Shown: positions 50,038 to 59,789 of the stretch, in pieces
How positions within the stretch are numbered: position 1 is the stretch's first letter
Layout: every line of letters starts with the position of its first letter
NCBI RefSeq assembly: GCF_038594945.1
Contig: NZ_JBCFYD010000002.1
Location: 620,001 to 684,000 of the forward strand
Origin: Fodinibius sp. Rm-B-1B1-1
GTDB taxonomy: Bacteria; Bacteroidota; Rhodothermia; Balneolales; Balneolaceae
Direction of reading: 5' to 3'
Length of the DNA stretch: 64,000 nucleotides
Program-made: the position numbers and the translations under genes
Notes under the pieces: generated by a model
Database searches by the model: none
The model's input: the letters and a program-made list of their open reading frames with translations, nothing else
What the model was told of the DNA's origin: nothing

Positions 50038-50991
50038 ATGAAAATGACAGAGAGAAAAATATATATAGCGGGGCATCGTGGGATGGTGGGTTCGGCGGTG
50101 CTACAACTGCTGGAAAATAAAGGATATTCGAACCTGATAACCCGATCCAGTGATGAATTGGATCTCCGAAATCAACAGGCCGTCGATAAATTTATGCGCG
50201 AGCATCAACCGGATGTCGTTGTGCTGGCTGCAGCGAGGGTAGGGGGCATTTTAGCGAATGATCGTAATCCCTACCCATTTTTGTATGAGAATCTAATGAT
50301 TGAAAGTAATGTAATAAATGCGGCTCATCAGTGTGATGTTGACCAACTTGTTTTTTTAGGCAGCTCTTGTATCTATCCCAAACATGCTGATCAACCTATT
50401 AAAGAAGAGTATCTGCTTACTGGATCACTGGAACCAACAAACCAGTGGTATGCGATAGCTAAAATTGCAGGTATAAAGCTTTGTGAGGCGTTAAACAGAC
50501 AGTACAACCGCAATTATGTTTCTTTGATGCCGACCAACTTATATGGCCCGCGTGATAATTTTGATTTGAAAACGTCTCATGTAGTACCGGCAATGATTCG
50601 AAAGTTTTATGAAGCAAAAGTCCATGGAAATGAGGTGGTCGGTCTTTGGGGTACTGGAAATCCCAAAAGAGAATTTTTGCATGTCAGTGACATGGCGAAA
50701 GCTATCGTGTTTTCGATAGAGGAACGCATCGAGGGTGATCTCTACAATGTGGGAATCGGTCAAGATATCTCGATTAGAGAGTTAGCGTATTTAATTCAAA
50801 AAATTGTGGGTCACCGGGGCGAAATCATTTGGGATACAACCAAGCCCGATGGTACACCGCGAAAGTTATTGGATGTCTCGAAGATTCATTCCAAGGGATG
50901 GGAACATGAGTGTGAATTAGAAGAGGGCATTCGTAATACCTATGGATGGTATCTGGAGAATATTGATGATTTGAAAGAAGTCAAGATTTAG
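50038..50991 (+). CDS. fcl: GDP-L-fucose synthase
   Basis: About 317 residues. KIYIAGHRGMVGSAVLQLL is the coenzyme motif, LGSSCIYPKHADQPIKEEY and the catalytic YxxxK NQWYAIAKIAG near 125-145 follow, as do the NLYGPRDNFDLKTSHV stretch. It converts GDP-4-keto-6-deoxymannose to GDP-L-fucose by epimerisation and reduction. The ATG at 50038 (or 50044) is preferred: an ATG at 49936 would add 34 residues without family support. First gene of the nucleotide-sugar operon, with gmd next. Confidence 0.95.
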   Translation: MKMTERKIYIAGHRGMVGSAVLQLLENKGYSNLITRSSDELDLRNQQAVDKFMREHQPDVVVLAAARVGGILANDRNPYPFLYENLMIESNVINAAHQCDVDQLVFLGSSCIYPKHADQPIKEEYLLTGSLEPTNQWYAIAKIAGIKLCEALNRQYNRNYVSLMPTNLYGPRDNFDLKTSHVVPAMIRKFYEAKVHGNEVVGLWGTGNPKREFLHVSDMAKAIVFSIEERIEGDLYNVGIGQDISIRELAYLIQKIVGHRGEIIWDTTKPDGTPRKLLDVSKIHSKGWEHECELEEGIRNTYGWYLENIDDLKEVKI

Positions 50992-51023
50992 CGTAATCAG
51001 TTTAATTTAAAAGTGAGGATGAT

Positions 51024-52124
51024 TTGAAGAACAAGAGAAAAGTTGCACTAATAACCGGCGTAACGGGTCAGGATGGGTCATATCTTGCGGAATTTTTGCT
51101 TAAAAAGGGATATGAAGTGCATGGCATTAAACGGCGCTCCAGCTCGTTTAATACCGGACGCATTGATCACATTTATCAAGATCCGCATGCTGATGATTTG
51201 CCATTTTATCTGCATTACGGCGATCTAACAGATTCCACCAATTTAATTCGCATTATTCAGGATACACAGCCCGATGAGATTTATAATTTAGGAGCCCAAA
51301 GTCATGTGCAGGTTTCGTTTGAGGCGCCAGAGTATACAGCTCAAAGTGATGCGTTGGGAACACTACGGATTTTAGAGGCGATTCGAATTCTGGGATTAAC
51401 GCATAAGACAAAATTTTATCAAGCGTCAACGAGTGAGTTGTATGGAAAGGTGCAGGAAGTCCCTCAGCGGGAAACTACACCATTTTATCCGCGTTCGCCA
51501 TATGGTGTTGCTAAGCTTTATGCCTACTGGATCACTGTAAATTATCGCGAAGCCTATGGGATGTATGCGGTGAATGGGATTCTGTTCAATCATGAATCAC
51601 CGGTGCGTGGAGAAACCTTTGTAACACGAAAAATTACTCGTGCTGCCGTACGCATTGCAGCTGGACTGCAGCAAAAAACGTATCTCGGTAACCTGGAAGC
51701 AAAGCGCGATTGGGGACATGCTAAAGATTATATCGAGGGCATGTACCTTATGCTCCAGCAGGATACTCCCGAAGATTTAGTGTTGGCAACGGGCAAAACG
51801 CACAGCGTTCGAGAGTTGTGTGAGCTTGCTTTTCAGCATGCAGGGGTTCCACTTCAATGGATTGGAGAGGGCATAGATGAGAAGGGAATTAATGTGGAAA
51901 CAGGAGATGTAATTGTAGAAATCGATCCTCGCTATTTTCGTCCCGCTGAAGTGGATTTGCTTATTGGAGATGCCACTAAGGCTCGTGAAAAATTGGGATG
52001 GGAGCCGAAGTATACATTTGAAGAACTTATTGAAGAAATGGTCCGTGAAGACCAAGAAAAGATTAACCTTATAATTAATAATAAAGATGAAGACTATTCC
52101 AAGCTTTCCAACTATATCCAGTAA
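51024..52124 (+). CDS. gmd: GDP-mannose 4,6-dehydratase
   Basis: A 366-residue extended [23 protein letters not shown] near 9, the [18 protein letters not shown] specificity loop, [16 protein letters not shown] and [16 protein letters not shown] (catalytic YxxxK near 158), and the C-terminal [12 protein letters not shown]. Reaction: GDP-mannose to GDP-4-keto-6-deoxymannose. The start is a TTG at 51024 with GAGG five bases before it; the nearby ATG at 51019 runs into TGA at once. The 3' end overlaps the next gene by 38 bases. Confidence 0.96.
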   Translation: MKNKRKVALITGVTGQDGSYLAEFLLKKGYEVHGIKRRSSSFNTGRIDHIYQDPHADDLPFYLHYGDLTDSTNLIRIIQDTQPDEIYNLGAQSHVQVSFEAPEYTAQSDALGTLRILEAIRILGLTHKTKFYQASTSELYGKVQEVPQRETTPFYPRSPYGVAKLYAYWITVNYREAYGMYAVNGILFNHESPVRGETFVTRKITRAAVRIAAGLQQKTYLGNLEAKRDWGHAKDYIEGMYLMLQQDTPEDLVLATGKTHSVRELCELAFQHAGVPLQWIGEGIDEKGINVETGDVIVEIDPRYFRPAEVDLLIGDATKAREKLGWEPKYTFEELIEEMVREDQEKINLIINNKDEDYSKLSNYIQ

Positions 52125-53487
52125 TGGCGATTATATTCAGGAACCACGTATTCGTGAACTGAAAAGCCGGCTTACTCAGCGTATCGAAAACAGAACCGCA
52201 AACATTGGGATTATCGGTCTTGGTTATGTAGGACTACCACTGTTGTGGACGTTTCATGAAGAAGGGTTTCCGGTTGTTGGTTTTGACGTAGATGCTCAAA
52301 AAGTGGAAAATATTGGGAGTGGCACTCCCTACATCAAGCATTTGGGCTATTCAATGATGGAGCAGCTGGCACAATCTGAGAAGTGTTCTGCTACGCTCGA
52401 TTTCGCAGGACTTACGGATATGGATGCTATTATTATGTGTGTTCCAACACCTTTGAATGCTTATCGTGAGCCGGATATGCAGTATGTTGAGCAAACCACA
52501 AAAACTATTGGCCGGCATTTGCAAAAAGGTCAGCTCGTAGTGTTGGAATCGACGTCATACCCAGGCACAACAGATGAATTAGTTATTCCAATATTAGAAA
52601 AAATGTCTGGATTAAAATCAGCCAAAGATTTCTTTGTGGCTTATAGTCCCGAGCGCGAAGATCCGGGCAACCCGAATTTTAATACCGCCAAAATTCCAAA
52701 AGTGGTTGGGGGCGACGGTCCTGAAGCATTGGCGGTTGCGACCGAGCTATATGATACTGTGATTGTAAAAACGGTACCGGTTTCTGATAACAAAACAGCC
52801 GAGGCTGTAAAGCTTACGGAGAATATTTTCCGATCAGTCAATATTGCATTGGTTAATGAGCTTAAAGTTGTTTTCCAAGAGATGGGCATCGATATCCACG
52901 AGGTATTGGATGCTGCAGAAACTAAGCCGTTTGGCTTTATGAAGTTTACTCCCGGTCCTGGTTTAGGTGGACATTGTATCCCTATCGATCCCTTTTATTT
53001 GACGTGGAAGGCTCGTGAGTATGAACAGCATACACGATTTATTGAGTTAGCGGGTGAAATAAACACCAGTATGCCACGCTATGTGATCGACCGAACCATC
53101 AAGGCTCTCAATGCTCATCACAAAGCGATTAATGGCAGTGATGTTTTGATTATTGGCCTTGCTTATAAGCCGGATGTTGATGATTTGCGAGAATCACCCA
53201 CATTTAAGCTTATGGATCATCTTAAAAAATATGGGGCGAATGTTCACTATTATGATCATTACATCCCAGAAATTTGGGAGACCCGAGAGCATAAAGAGTG
53301 GGCTGGACTGAAAACAGTGGCATGGAATGAGGAAACAATCGCTGATTTTGATGCCGTTATTATTTCGACGAATCACTCGGATATTAATTACCAGGAGTTG
53401 GCCGATTGGAATGATGTGATCATTGATACGCGGAATGCAATGAAGCATGTAAAACCGCGAACCAGCACACAGATCTGGAAAGCGTAG
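52087..53487 (+). CDS. UDP-sugar 6-dehydrogenase (probable UDP-ManNAc/GlcNAc type)
   Basis: A 466-residue NAD-dependent UDP-sugar dehydrogenase. Rossmann motif [26 protein letters not shown] near 41-66, catalytic Cys in [13 protein letters not shown] near 297 and the C-terminal NAD/UDP domain with [13 protein letters not shown] near 365. The family of UDP-N-acetylmannosamine/glucosamine dehydrogenases fits the neighbour wecB, whose product UDP-ManNAc would be the substrate, giving UDP-ManNAcA. UDP-glucose as substrate is not excluded. Its start lies 38 bases inside gmd, so it is likely translationally coupled; the 35 residues before the Rossmann fold are not conserved. Confidence 0.9.
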   Translation: MKTIPSFPTISSNGDYIQEPRIRELKSRLTQRIENRTANIGIIGLGYVGLPLLWTFHEEGFPVVGFDVDAQKVENIGSGTPYIKHLGYSMMEQLAQSEKCSATLDFAGLTDMDAIIMCVPTPLNAYREPDMQYVEQTTKTIGRHLQKGQLVVLESTSYPGTTDELVIPILEKMSGLKSAKDFFVAYSPEREDPGNPNFNTAKIPKVVGGDGPEALAVATELYDTVIVKTVPVSDNKTAEAVKLTENIFRSVNIALVNELKVVFQEMGIDIHEVLDAAETKPFGFMKFTPGPGLGGHCIPIDPFYLTWKAREYEQHTRFIELAGEINTSMPRYVIDRTIKALNAHHKAINGSDVLIIGLAYKPDVDDLRESPTFKLMDHLKKYGANVHYYDHYIPEIWETREHKEWAGLKTVAWNEETIADFDAVIISTNHSDINYQELADWNDVIIDTRNAMKHVKPRTSTQIWKA

Positions 53488-53517
53488 TTTATAGTGGTAT
53501 AAATCAATTTATTAGCG

Positions 53518-54621
53518 ATGAAGAACGTATTAATTGTGGTAGGTACGCGGCCTAACTTTATTAAAGTTACGCAGTTCAAGCGGGTGGCAGAGCAGGATTT
53601 TCCAGGTGTTTTTGATATTAAAATTGTACATACTGGTCAGCATTATGATGATAAGATGGCGGATGTCTTTTTCGAGCAGTTTGAGCTCAAGCCAGACTAT
53701 TTTCTTGAAATTCCTCCTTCCTCTCCAAACAACCAGATGGCCGAGGTTATGTTGCGCCTTGAGCCTGTCGTTAAGGAGGTGAAGCCTGATATCTTGTTGG
53801 TGACGGGAGATGTTAATTCAACTTTTGCAGCTTCCCTAACCGCTAACAAAATGGATATTCCATTAGCCCATGTTGAGAGTGGGTTGCGAAGTGGGGATAG
53901 GGATATGCCGGAAGAGATTAATAGAGTATTGACGGACGAAATATCGGACCTTCTGTTTATTACCGAAGAGAGCGGAATGAGAAATCTGTGTGGAAATGGT
54001 AAAACAGATGATCAGCTTCATTTTGTGGGCAATACTATGATCGATACAATGGTAGCTTTTGAGGATAAGATCAAAGCATCACCTATTCTGGAAAAGCTGG
54101 GCTTGGAGAGGCGACGATTCGTTCTGATGACGATGCATCGTCCCGCGACTGTGGATTATCGAGATGAACTGTTAAAACTTATTTCGCTTATTGAAGAGAT
54201 TACCAAAACCGATAAGTTGGTTTTTCCAATCCATCCGCGTACGGTAAATAAGCTTAAAGCGTTTGAGCTTTATTATCGACTGTCTCAAAACAGTAATGTA
54301 ATTATGACTGAACCCATGGATTACTTTTCGTTCCAAAAGCTCATTGCAAATTGTAAGTTCATCCTTACTGACAGTGGAGGCATACAGGAAGAGTCAACGT
54401 TTCGACGGGTGCCATGTTTGACACTGAGACCGAATACCGAGCGTCCATCAACCATCCAGATTGGAACTAATACCCTTGTACCTTTTGATTTGAATGAGAT
54501 TAACAGAGCAATCTGTGCTATTAAAGAGGGGCGATATAAAAAAGGCTCAATCCCACCCATGTGGGATGGAAAGGCAACACACCGCATCTTGCAAATACTT
54601 AAGGATAAACTTGTAGAGTAA
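53518..54621 (+). CDS. wecB: UDP-GlcNAc 2-epimerase, non-hydrolysing
   Basis: A 367-residue GT-B-fold epimerase converting UDP-GlcNAc to UDP-ManNAc. VVGTRPNFIKVTQFKRV opens it, then HTGQHYDDKMADVFFEQ, VESGLRSGDRDMPEEINR near 122, LMTMHRPATV near 200, and DSGGIQEESTFR near 285. It ends the four-gene nucleotide-sugar operon and is followed by a bidirectional terminator. Confidence 0.95.
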   Translation: MKNVLIVVGTRPNFIKVTQFKRVAEQDFPGVFDIKIVHTGQHYDDKMADVFFEQFELKPDYFLEIPPSSPNNQMAEVMLRLEPVVKEVKPDILLVTGDVNSTFAASLTANKMDIPLAHVESGLRSGDRDMPEEINRVLTDEISDLLFITEESGMRNLCGNGKTDDQLHFVGNTMIDTMVAFEDKIKASPILEKLGLERRRFVLMTMHRPATVDYRDELLKLISLIEEITKTDKLVFPIHPRTVNKLKAFELYYRLSQNSNVIMTEPMDYFSFQKLIANCKFILTDSGGIQEESTFRRVPCLTLRPNTERPSTIQIGTNTLVPFDLNEINRAICAIKEGRYKKGSIPPMWDGKATHRILQILKDKLVE

Positions 54622-54652
54622 GAGTAGGTAGGTTGCCCATCACTCCGGAAGG

Positions 54653-54700
54653 TAAAAAAAGGGAGTCCGACGTTTCGTTGGGCTCCCTTTTTAATTTAAA
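54653..54700. terminator. Bidirectional terminator between wecB and the lipoprotein gene
   Basis: AAAAAAAGGGAGTCC pairs with GGGCTCCCTTTTT around a GACGTTTCGTT loop, with A- and T-tracts on both sides. It lies in the 102-base convergent gap and can serve both genes. Confidence 0.88.
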
Positions 54701-54723
54701 TCATATTTGAAGTCAAAACTATG

Positions 54724-55854
54724 CTATTCTTCAGTACTGAATCCATTTACAACAGCATGGGCAATAAAATAGATATCTCCCGAAAGTCCCTCAACTTCAT
54801 AGCTGTACTCGGTGATATTTTCATGGGTGTTTTGATTACCGTATTGACCCGGAGCAGCTGTGTATTGACCATTCACTAACTGTGGATACGGTACAGTTCC
54901 TACATGCAAATGAGTTTCGGTAAGGGTATAAGGCGTGTTGCCGAAAGTCGAGGTCTCGGTCATAGTATATGTTATCGCTAAGGTACCATTTGAATAGGTT
55001 GCTGTTAATTGACCTACCAATATTCCTTTGCTGAGATCACATTGGCCTGCCCCGGCATAGATGTCATAGACTAATTCACCACTGTTTTCAGCAATGGGCC
55101 CATTGGTCCAGCCCCAGTTGTTGAAGGAGACATTGGGAATAATTTCCTCGTCAAAACAGGTAGAGTAATTGTCGTTGACTGCTTTTTGGCCATTTTTACT
55201 ATTTGTTTTGACGGCAAAGGCCGTTTCATCCCCAAGCATAATTGTTTGTCCATCATTTTCGATGAGTGTTACACCAGGTAGATTGAGGGATGATTTATTT
55301 TGGACCGATCCAACAGTATGTTCTACTTGGGCAACAATACTTTTTACCTTCTGGATATCAAAGTGAGTGTTACCGTTGCTGTAAATGTTGGATGGAATGT
55401 TGTCGTAGGTAGCAATATTGTCAACATTGAAAGCTGGATTATCTATAAGCGACCAGATAATCACTTGGATTTCACGAAATGTTAAATTTGGATCATTGGC
55501 TTTTAACTGATCTTTAATGCTCATAAAGTAATTCAAGGTTTCCCACTGCGGATGGCCTTTGGTGGAATACATGTTAACGTCATCTTGGTCTCCCTTTATA
55601 TATTCGTCGTTCCACTCTATACACCAACCTTCGCGCATTGATCCATCAGCCAGGGTAACTACGAAAAAGCTGTCATATTTGTCGCCTGTTTGTAAGTTCA
55701 TCGATGTACTTTGTGCTCCTTGTACCGGTGTTACCGTTTTTACGTATTCAAAACTTTCTTCTATCGACGTGTTTGTACTTGGTTCACAGCTTGTAAATAG
55801 CCAGGCAAGGCTAATTGTGGCCACAATAATTGAATGAAATTTTATCGTCTTCAT
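54724..55854 (-). CDS. Exported lipoprotein with thioester-domain-like N-terminus
   Basis: A 376-residue protein with a lipoprotein signal (lipobox LFTSC, Cys about 23). The region from 55 to 190 has REGWCIEWND near 72-82 and a helical part with NYFMSIKDQL, TFREIQVIIWSLIDN, resembling Cys-containing adhesin domains that form internal thioesters; the partner Gln cannot be fixed. The C-terminal part has YDIYAGAGQCD, LTETHLHVG and a YFIAHAVV end, a module seen in other exported proteins of Gram-positive and FCB bacteria. The function is unknown; surface attachment is a guess. A sigma-54-like promoter lies far upstream (56078-56093). Confidence 0.75.
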   Translation of the reverse strand: MKTIKFHSIIVATISLAWLFTSCEPSTNTSIEESFEYVKTVTPVQGAQSTSMNLQTGDKYDSFFVVTLADGSMREGWCIEWNDEYIKGDQDDVNMYSTKGHPQWETLNYFMSIKDQLKANDPNLTFREIQVIIWSLIDNPAFNVDNIATYDNIPSNIYSNGNTHFDIQKVKSIVAQVEHTVGSVQNKSSLNLPGVTLIENDGQTIMLGDETAFAVKTNSKNGQKAVNDNYSTCFDEEIIPNVSFNNWGWTNGPIAENSGELVYDIYAGAGQCDLSKGILVGQLTATYSNGTLAITYTMTETSTFGNTPYTLTETHLHVGTVPYPQLVNGQYTAAPGQYGNQNTHENITEYSYEVEGLSGDIYFIAHAVVNGFSTEE

Positions 55855-56077
55855 TTATACTCCCTCATTTTAAGTGAATGTAATTGTTTTTTTAACGCTA
55901 TTGCTTTCTGCAATAGAAGCGTGAATAATGCCTTGTGCATAGTTCTGTTATTGGATTTATCGGATGTGTAATCTTAACAGGTTTGGATGAGTGAAGTATT
56001 AAAATATTCCCCTGATCCATAGTAACTTTTCCGTTCCAAACACCGAAAAGCCAAGTTTTATTATTCAACTTCTATGG

Positions 56078-56093
56078 TACAACATTTGTGCCA
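56078..56093 (-). promoter_or_regulatory. Sigma-54-like promoter toward the lipoprotein gene
   Basis: Minus strand TGGCACAAATGTTGTA: TGGCAC at -24, TTGT at -12, exact GG-N10-G register. It would give a leader of about 210 bases, longer than for the other sites. Confidence 0.55.
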
Positions 56094-56296
56094 TTTTCAG
56101 GGATAGTTATTTTATCCTTTCCAAGAAGAAAAAAGTATAGGAGACTTTAACATGATGTTAGACATAGAGTAATATTTACATCAGCGGTTGGGTAATTTTT
56201 AATCAGGCATTTCTTTTTTCAGAAGTTTAAAGTGGACCAGATCAAAAATAAGTGGTTAGAAGTACTTTTATAGCCTTGAGTGTCCCAATGGTATTA

Positions 56297-56313
56297 TTGG
56301 CACGTTTATTGAA
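56297..56313 (+). promoter_or_regulatory. Sigma-54-like promoter toward the epimerase gene
   Basis: TTGGCACGTTTATTGAA: eight of eight -24 consensus bases (TTGGCACG) and TTGA at -12, where the consensus has TTGC. Predicted start of transcription near 56324, about 100 bases before the ATG at 56427. Confidence 0.65.
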
Positions 56314-56426
56314 TTTCTATAACTAAGCAGGTCTCATAAAAAGAGAACGATCATTACAAATAATAAGAGTTGTCATAAAATTTTGGGCAAAACACTGAAG
56401 TTAATGGCATCAAAAATGAAATCATC

Positions 56427-57452
56427 ATGAATGTATTAGTAACGGGTACAGATGGGTATATTGGTTCCGTATTGGGACCATATTTAATTAAAAAAGGACA
56501 TCAGGTTACAGGATTGGATACCGGTTTCTATCGGGCGGGTTGGTTATTCAACAATGGAAACACGGTTTATCCCTCCTATATCCATAAGGACCTGCGAGAT
56601 GTTACCTTGGACGATTTGGATGGGTTTGATGCGGTTGTTCATCTTGCAGAGTTGTCCAATGATCCGCTGGGGAAATTGAATCCTGAAATCACCTTTAAAA
56701 TTAATCATGAAGGGAGTGTTCGATTAGCAACGTTGTGCAAACAAGCGGGAATCAAACGATTTATATATGCTTCATCATGCAGTGTATACGGCGAGGGAGA
56801 CGATAGCTACAAAACTGAAGAGTCGGAGGTGAATCCTCAGACGGCCTATGCAGAATGTAAAACCCGCGTAGAACGAGATTTAAGCAAATTGGCTGATGAT
56901 CACTTTTCGCCTACATTTTTGAGAAATGCCACTGCTTATGGCGCTTCCCCCCGAATGCGTTTTGATATTGTGCTGAATAATTTAGCCGGTCTGGCATGGA
57001 CAACAGGTATTATCGAAATGATAAGTGACGGAATGCCATGGCGTCCGTTGGTACATGTGAAGGATATAAGTAAAGCATTTGCTTGTACGTTGGAGGCTCC
57101 TTTAGATACCGTTCACAAAGAAATTTTTAATGTGGGAGATACTCGAGAGAATTTTAGAGTCAGAGAGATTGCAGAGATTGTGGGTGCAACCTTTCCGGGA
57201 TGCAAAACAACCTTTGGCGACAATGGAGGCGATAACAGGAGCTATCGGGTATCATTCGATAAGATTAACCGTCAACTTCCTGGCTTCAAGTGTGAATACA
57301 CGGCTCAGGATGGGGCAGAGGAACTTTATAAGTTGTTTAAAAAGATCAATTTAGATCCGGAAGTATTTAATTCCAATCCTTATACAAGACTCAAACAATT
57401 AAAATATTTATTAGGTACAAATCAGGTAACCAAAGATCTGTACTGGGTTTAA
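56427..57452 (+). CDS. NAD-dependent sugar epimerase/dehydratase
   Basis: A 341-residue extended SDR. Coenzyme motif VLVTGTDGYIGSVLG near 3-17, VVHLAELSNDP near 69, ASSCSVYGEG near 115 and the catalytic YxxxK in AYAECK near 139. The C-terminal half has the substrate-domain FNVGDTRENFRVREIAEI. The exact sugar cannot be read; the next gene on the strand is a sugar C-methyltransferase, so a branched or deoxy sugar is possible. Under a sigma-54-like promoter. Confidence 0.88.
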   Translation: MNVLVTGTDGYIGSVLGPYLIKKGHQVTGLDTGFYRAGWLFNNGNTVYPSYIHKDLRDVTLDDLDGFDAVVHLAELSNDPLGKLNPEITFKINHEGSVRLATLCKQAGIKRFIYASSCSVYGEGDDSYKTEESEVNPQTAYAECKTRVERDLSKLADDHFSPTFLRNATAYGASPRMRFDIVLNNLAGLAWTTGIIEMISDGMPWRPLVHVKDISKAFACTLEAPLDTVHKEIFNVGDTRENFRVREIAEIVGATFPGCKTTFGDNGGDNRSYRVSFDKINRQLPGFKCEYTAQDGAEELYKLFKKINLDPEVFNSNPYTRLKQLKYLLGTNQVTKDLYWV

Positions 57453-57570
57453 GCTGGATTTATTGAGTAATTATTTCAAGGATTATCAAAAAAATAAACA
57501 ATTCATGTCCATGTAGCAACTTATGTTTGACCTGGTTTAAACCGGCATACAGAATAGGAGAAAAGCTAAA

Positions 57571-57587
57571 TTGGTACGGCAATTGTA
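57571..57587 (+). promoter_or_regulatory. Sigma-54-like promoter before the C-methyltransferase gene
   Basis: TTGGTACGGCAATTGTA: GG at -24 and TTGT at -12 in register, with T for C in the -24 box. Predicted start near 57598, about 30 bases before the ATG; GGGAG near 57615 fits a ribosome-binding site. Confidence 0.5.
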
Positions 57588-57626
57588 GCAGGTAAAGGTG
57601 TATAATAAGACGCAGGGAGTATAAAA

Positions 57627-58931
57627 ATGAAAAAACCAAGAGTGAGAATTATGGAAAAATTAACATGTTTGAATTGTGGAAACCGATTAGAGCATACTTT
57701 TGCTGATCTGGGGACATCGCCGTTGTGTAATGAGATTTTGACGCCGGAGCAGGTGAACGACGGACAAATGAGTTATCCGTTGCATACCTATGTATGTGAT
57801 GAATGCTTTTTAGTACAAGTTGGGAAATGTGTAAGTCCCGAAAAAATCTATAAAGACTATAGTTATTTTTCGTCTTATTCCAATTTCTGGCTACGCCATG
57901 CCGAGCAGTATGTTGATTTTATGATAGAGAATTATGATATCGATCGAGAAAGTTTTGTGGTAGAAATTGCCAGCAATGATGGCTATTTGTTGCAGTATTT
58001 CAATCAAAAAAACATTCCTTTATTAGGTATTGAACCATCACATACAGTTGCTAAGGCCGCCTTGAACAAGGGAATACCCACTGAGATGAAATTTTTTGGC
58101 ACTAATACAGCTAAAGAGCTCAAAAATAAATACCAGCCAGCGGATTTGATTTTAGGCAATAATGTATTGGCTCACGTTCCATCGATCAATGACTTTATAG
58201 AAGGTTTGGGGATTATGCTAAGTGAGAAGGGGATCATGACGTTTGAGTTTCCACATTTGATGCAGTTGGTAGAAAACAACCAGTTTGATACCATTTACCA
58301 CGAGCATTTTTTCTATTATTCTTTACATAGTGTGCAAGCTCTGTTCAAAAAACATGGATTCAAAGTTTTTGATGTACAAGAATTGGATACGCATGGAGGA
58401 TCTATCCGAATTTTTGTGAGTCGGGAGGCAAACCGGGAATATCAGGTTTCCAGAAATGTTGAGCATATGCTTACCGAAGAGAAACAGAAAGGATATCTGA
58501 ATGTTGAGCTGTATAAATCGTTTGAAAAATATGTGCGACAGACAAAACGAGATATTTTGCGGCTGCTTCTCAATTTAAAAAATCAGGGCAAATCTATTGT
58601 AGGATATGGCGCACCCGGTAAGGGAAATACGCTTCTCAACTATTGTGGAATAGGAACTGATTTTATCGACTATACAGTAGATCGGAGTCCTCATAAACAG
58701 GGGCACTATTTGCCGGGATCATTGATACCAATATTATCGCCGGATAAGATAAAGGATACTGAGCCAGATTATATTTTTATCTTGCCATGGAATTTGAAAG
58801 ATGAAATTATACAACAATTACGTTACGTGTCGGATTGGGGAGCGCAATTTATTGTCCCGATACCGCAACCGATGGTTATTAATTCAAAACCAATGGAAAT
58901 TGAACTGCCGGTGTTAACCAGTGGTTTATAA
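57627..58931 (+). CDS. Zinc-binding sugar C-methyltransferase
   Basis: A 434-residue protein with the three parts of NovU/TylCIII-type sugar C-methyltransferases: an N-terminal zinc ribbon (CLNCG near 13 and CDEC near 57), a SAM-binding domain (VVEIASNDGYLLQYF near 112) with the conserved YHEHFFYYS near 222, and a C-terminal Methyltransf_14 domain with VGYGAPGKGNTLLN near 325. Such enzymes methylate a carbon of a keto-deoxy sugar nucleotide. The start at 57627 with GGGAGT is taken; an ATG at 57651 is an alternative. It follows the epimerase and has its own sigma-54-like promoter. Confidence 0.9.
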   Translation: MKKPRVRIMEKLTCLNCGNRLEHTFADLGTSPLCNEILTPEQVNDGQMSYPLHTYVCDECFLVQVGKCVSPEKIYKDYSYFSSYSNFWLRHAEQYVDFMIENYDIDRESFVVEIASNDGYLLQYFNQKNIPLLGIEPSHTVAKAALNKGIPTEMKFFGTNTAKELKNKYQPADLILGNNVLAHVPSINDFIEGLGIMLSEKGIMTFEFPHLMQLVENNQFDTIYHEHFFYYSLHSVQALFKKHGFKVFDVQELDTHGGSIRIFVSREANREYQVSRNVEHMLTEEKQKGYLNVELYKSFEKYVRQTKRDILRLLLNLKNQGKSIVGYGAPGKGNTLLNYCGIGTDFIDYTVDRSPHKQGHYLPGSLIPILSPDKIKDTEPDYIFILPWNLKDEIIQQLRYVSDWGAQFIVPIPQPMVINSKPMEIELPVLTSGL

Positions 58932-58977
58932 CGACAAAATTGTGGTAGCTGATAAAGTTACCACAGTTAAGAAAAGG

Positions 58978-58999
58978 AGCAGGATTAACAATCCTGCTA
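58978..58999 (+). terminator. Hairpin after the C-methyltransferase gene
   Basis: AGCAGGAT pairs with ATCCTGCT around TAACA, about 47 bases past the stop codon. There is no T-tract directly behind it, so its role as a terminator is uncertain. Confidence 0.4.
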
Positions 59000-59734
59000 T
59001 CCTGCTAAAAAATTGATGTGGACACGTGACCACTTGTGTTGGTGTTAACATCCGTATATAATAGCGATAAATTTCTTCGGGAGAGAAATTACTATAGCCG
59101 ACTTGTTAAATAAAGGTTACTATTTAGGTCTCCCTCATCGTTATTAATTTGGTCAGAATTGATTCGAAAGCGTGATAATATGTGAGATTACACTTGGGAG
59201 AGTGACTTGTTAAAAGAATCTGACTTTGGATTTGTCACATAATGTGAGTTAGTGAAAATTGATATCACCCCAAAATTTCGAAGTGGGAAGTCCCGCGACC
59301 TGATCTTGTGTTAGGAATGGACCGATGGGGCAATTATTTCGGACCAAAGGAGAGGGCACATTGTTTAGCTATTGTACAGAATTAGGAAACCGAAATTTCT
59401 TGCCATCTAAATGTTATATCAGCGCAATAGAATAAACTATTTACCAAAAGAACGGAGAATAAAAAAGGAGACATTTAGGACTTTCGTCCTTTTAGCATTC
59501 CAGAGGAGGACACAAAACAAGTTTTCCAGTAGGTACTAAAATATCATATTAAGGGTGAGCTTTATATTTCAGGAATAAAGCAGAGGTATGAAAACGAGAA
59601 TATTATCCCCCCATAGTCATTTTGCCGATGCCCCCGTCTATTTCAAGAGAGTTGGTTGTGTAATTGCCGGTCAAGCTATTAAAAAAAGCTTTAAATTATT
59701 ACAATTACAGTGATGATTACCATTTTCCATTTCA

Positions 59735-59757
59735 AAGAAGCTTTGTATAAGCTTCGT
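59735..59757 (-). terminator. Hairpin ending the dehydrogenase-cytochrome gene
   Basis: On the minus strand GAAGCTT pairs with AAGCTTC around ATACA and is followed by TTTGAAAT. It lies about 35 bases after the stop codon at 59790. A moderate stem with a short T-tract. Confidence 0.5.
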
Positions 59758-59789
59758 GAATACCCCGACTTTTGTTAGTACTTACCAAT

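Larger units (their letters stand above)
55855..56426. other. Divergent intergenic region with two sigma-54-like promoters
   Basis: A 572-base gene-free stretch between the lipoprotein gene (minus) and a sugar epimerase gene (plus). Two sigma-54-like elements, pointing apart, lie about 220 bases from each other; no other feature is clear. Confidence 0.6.
58932..59789. other. Long gene-poor region
   Basis: An 858-base stretch with no convincing gene. It contains a hairpin near 58978-58998, the short palindrome TCACAT-A-ATGTGA at 59235-59247, a small stem at 59070-59090 and a terminator-like hairpin at 59737-59755. A 41-codon frame at 59588-59713 has no known features. No sigma-54 element in register was found here. 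Confidence 0.5.

Noticed and set aside
59330-59420. GGGCACATTGTTTAGC and ATGGCAAGAAATTTCG as sigma-54 sites
   Set aside because: Neither has G at the -12 position in the right register.
59588-59713. 41-codon frame starting MKTRILSPHS in the long gap
   Set aside because: No signal, motif or good ribosome-binding spacing, and nothing recognised; a chance frame is as likely.
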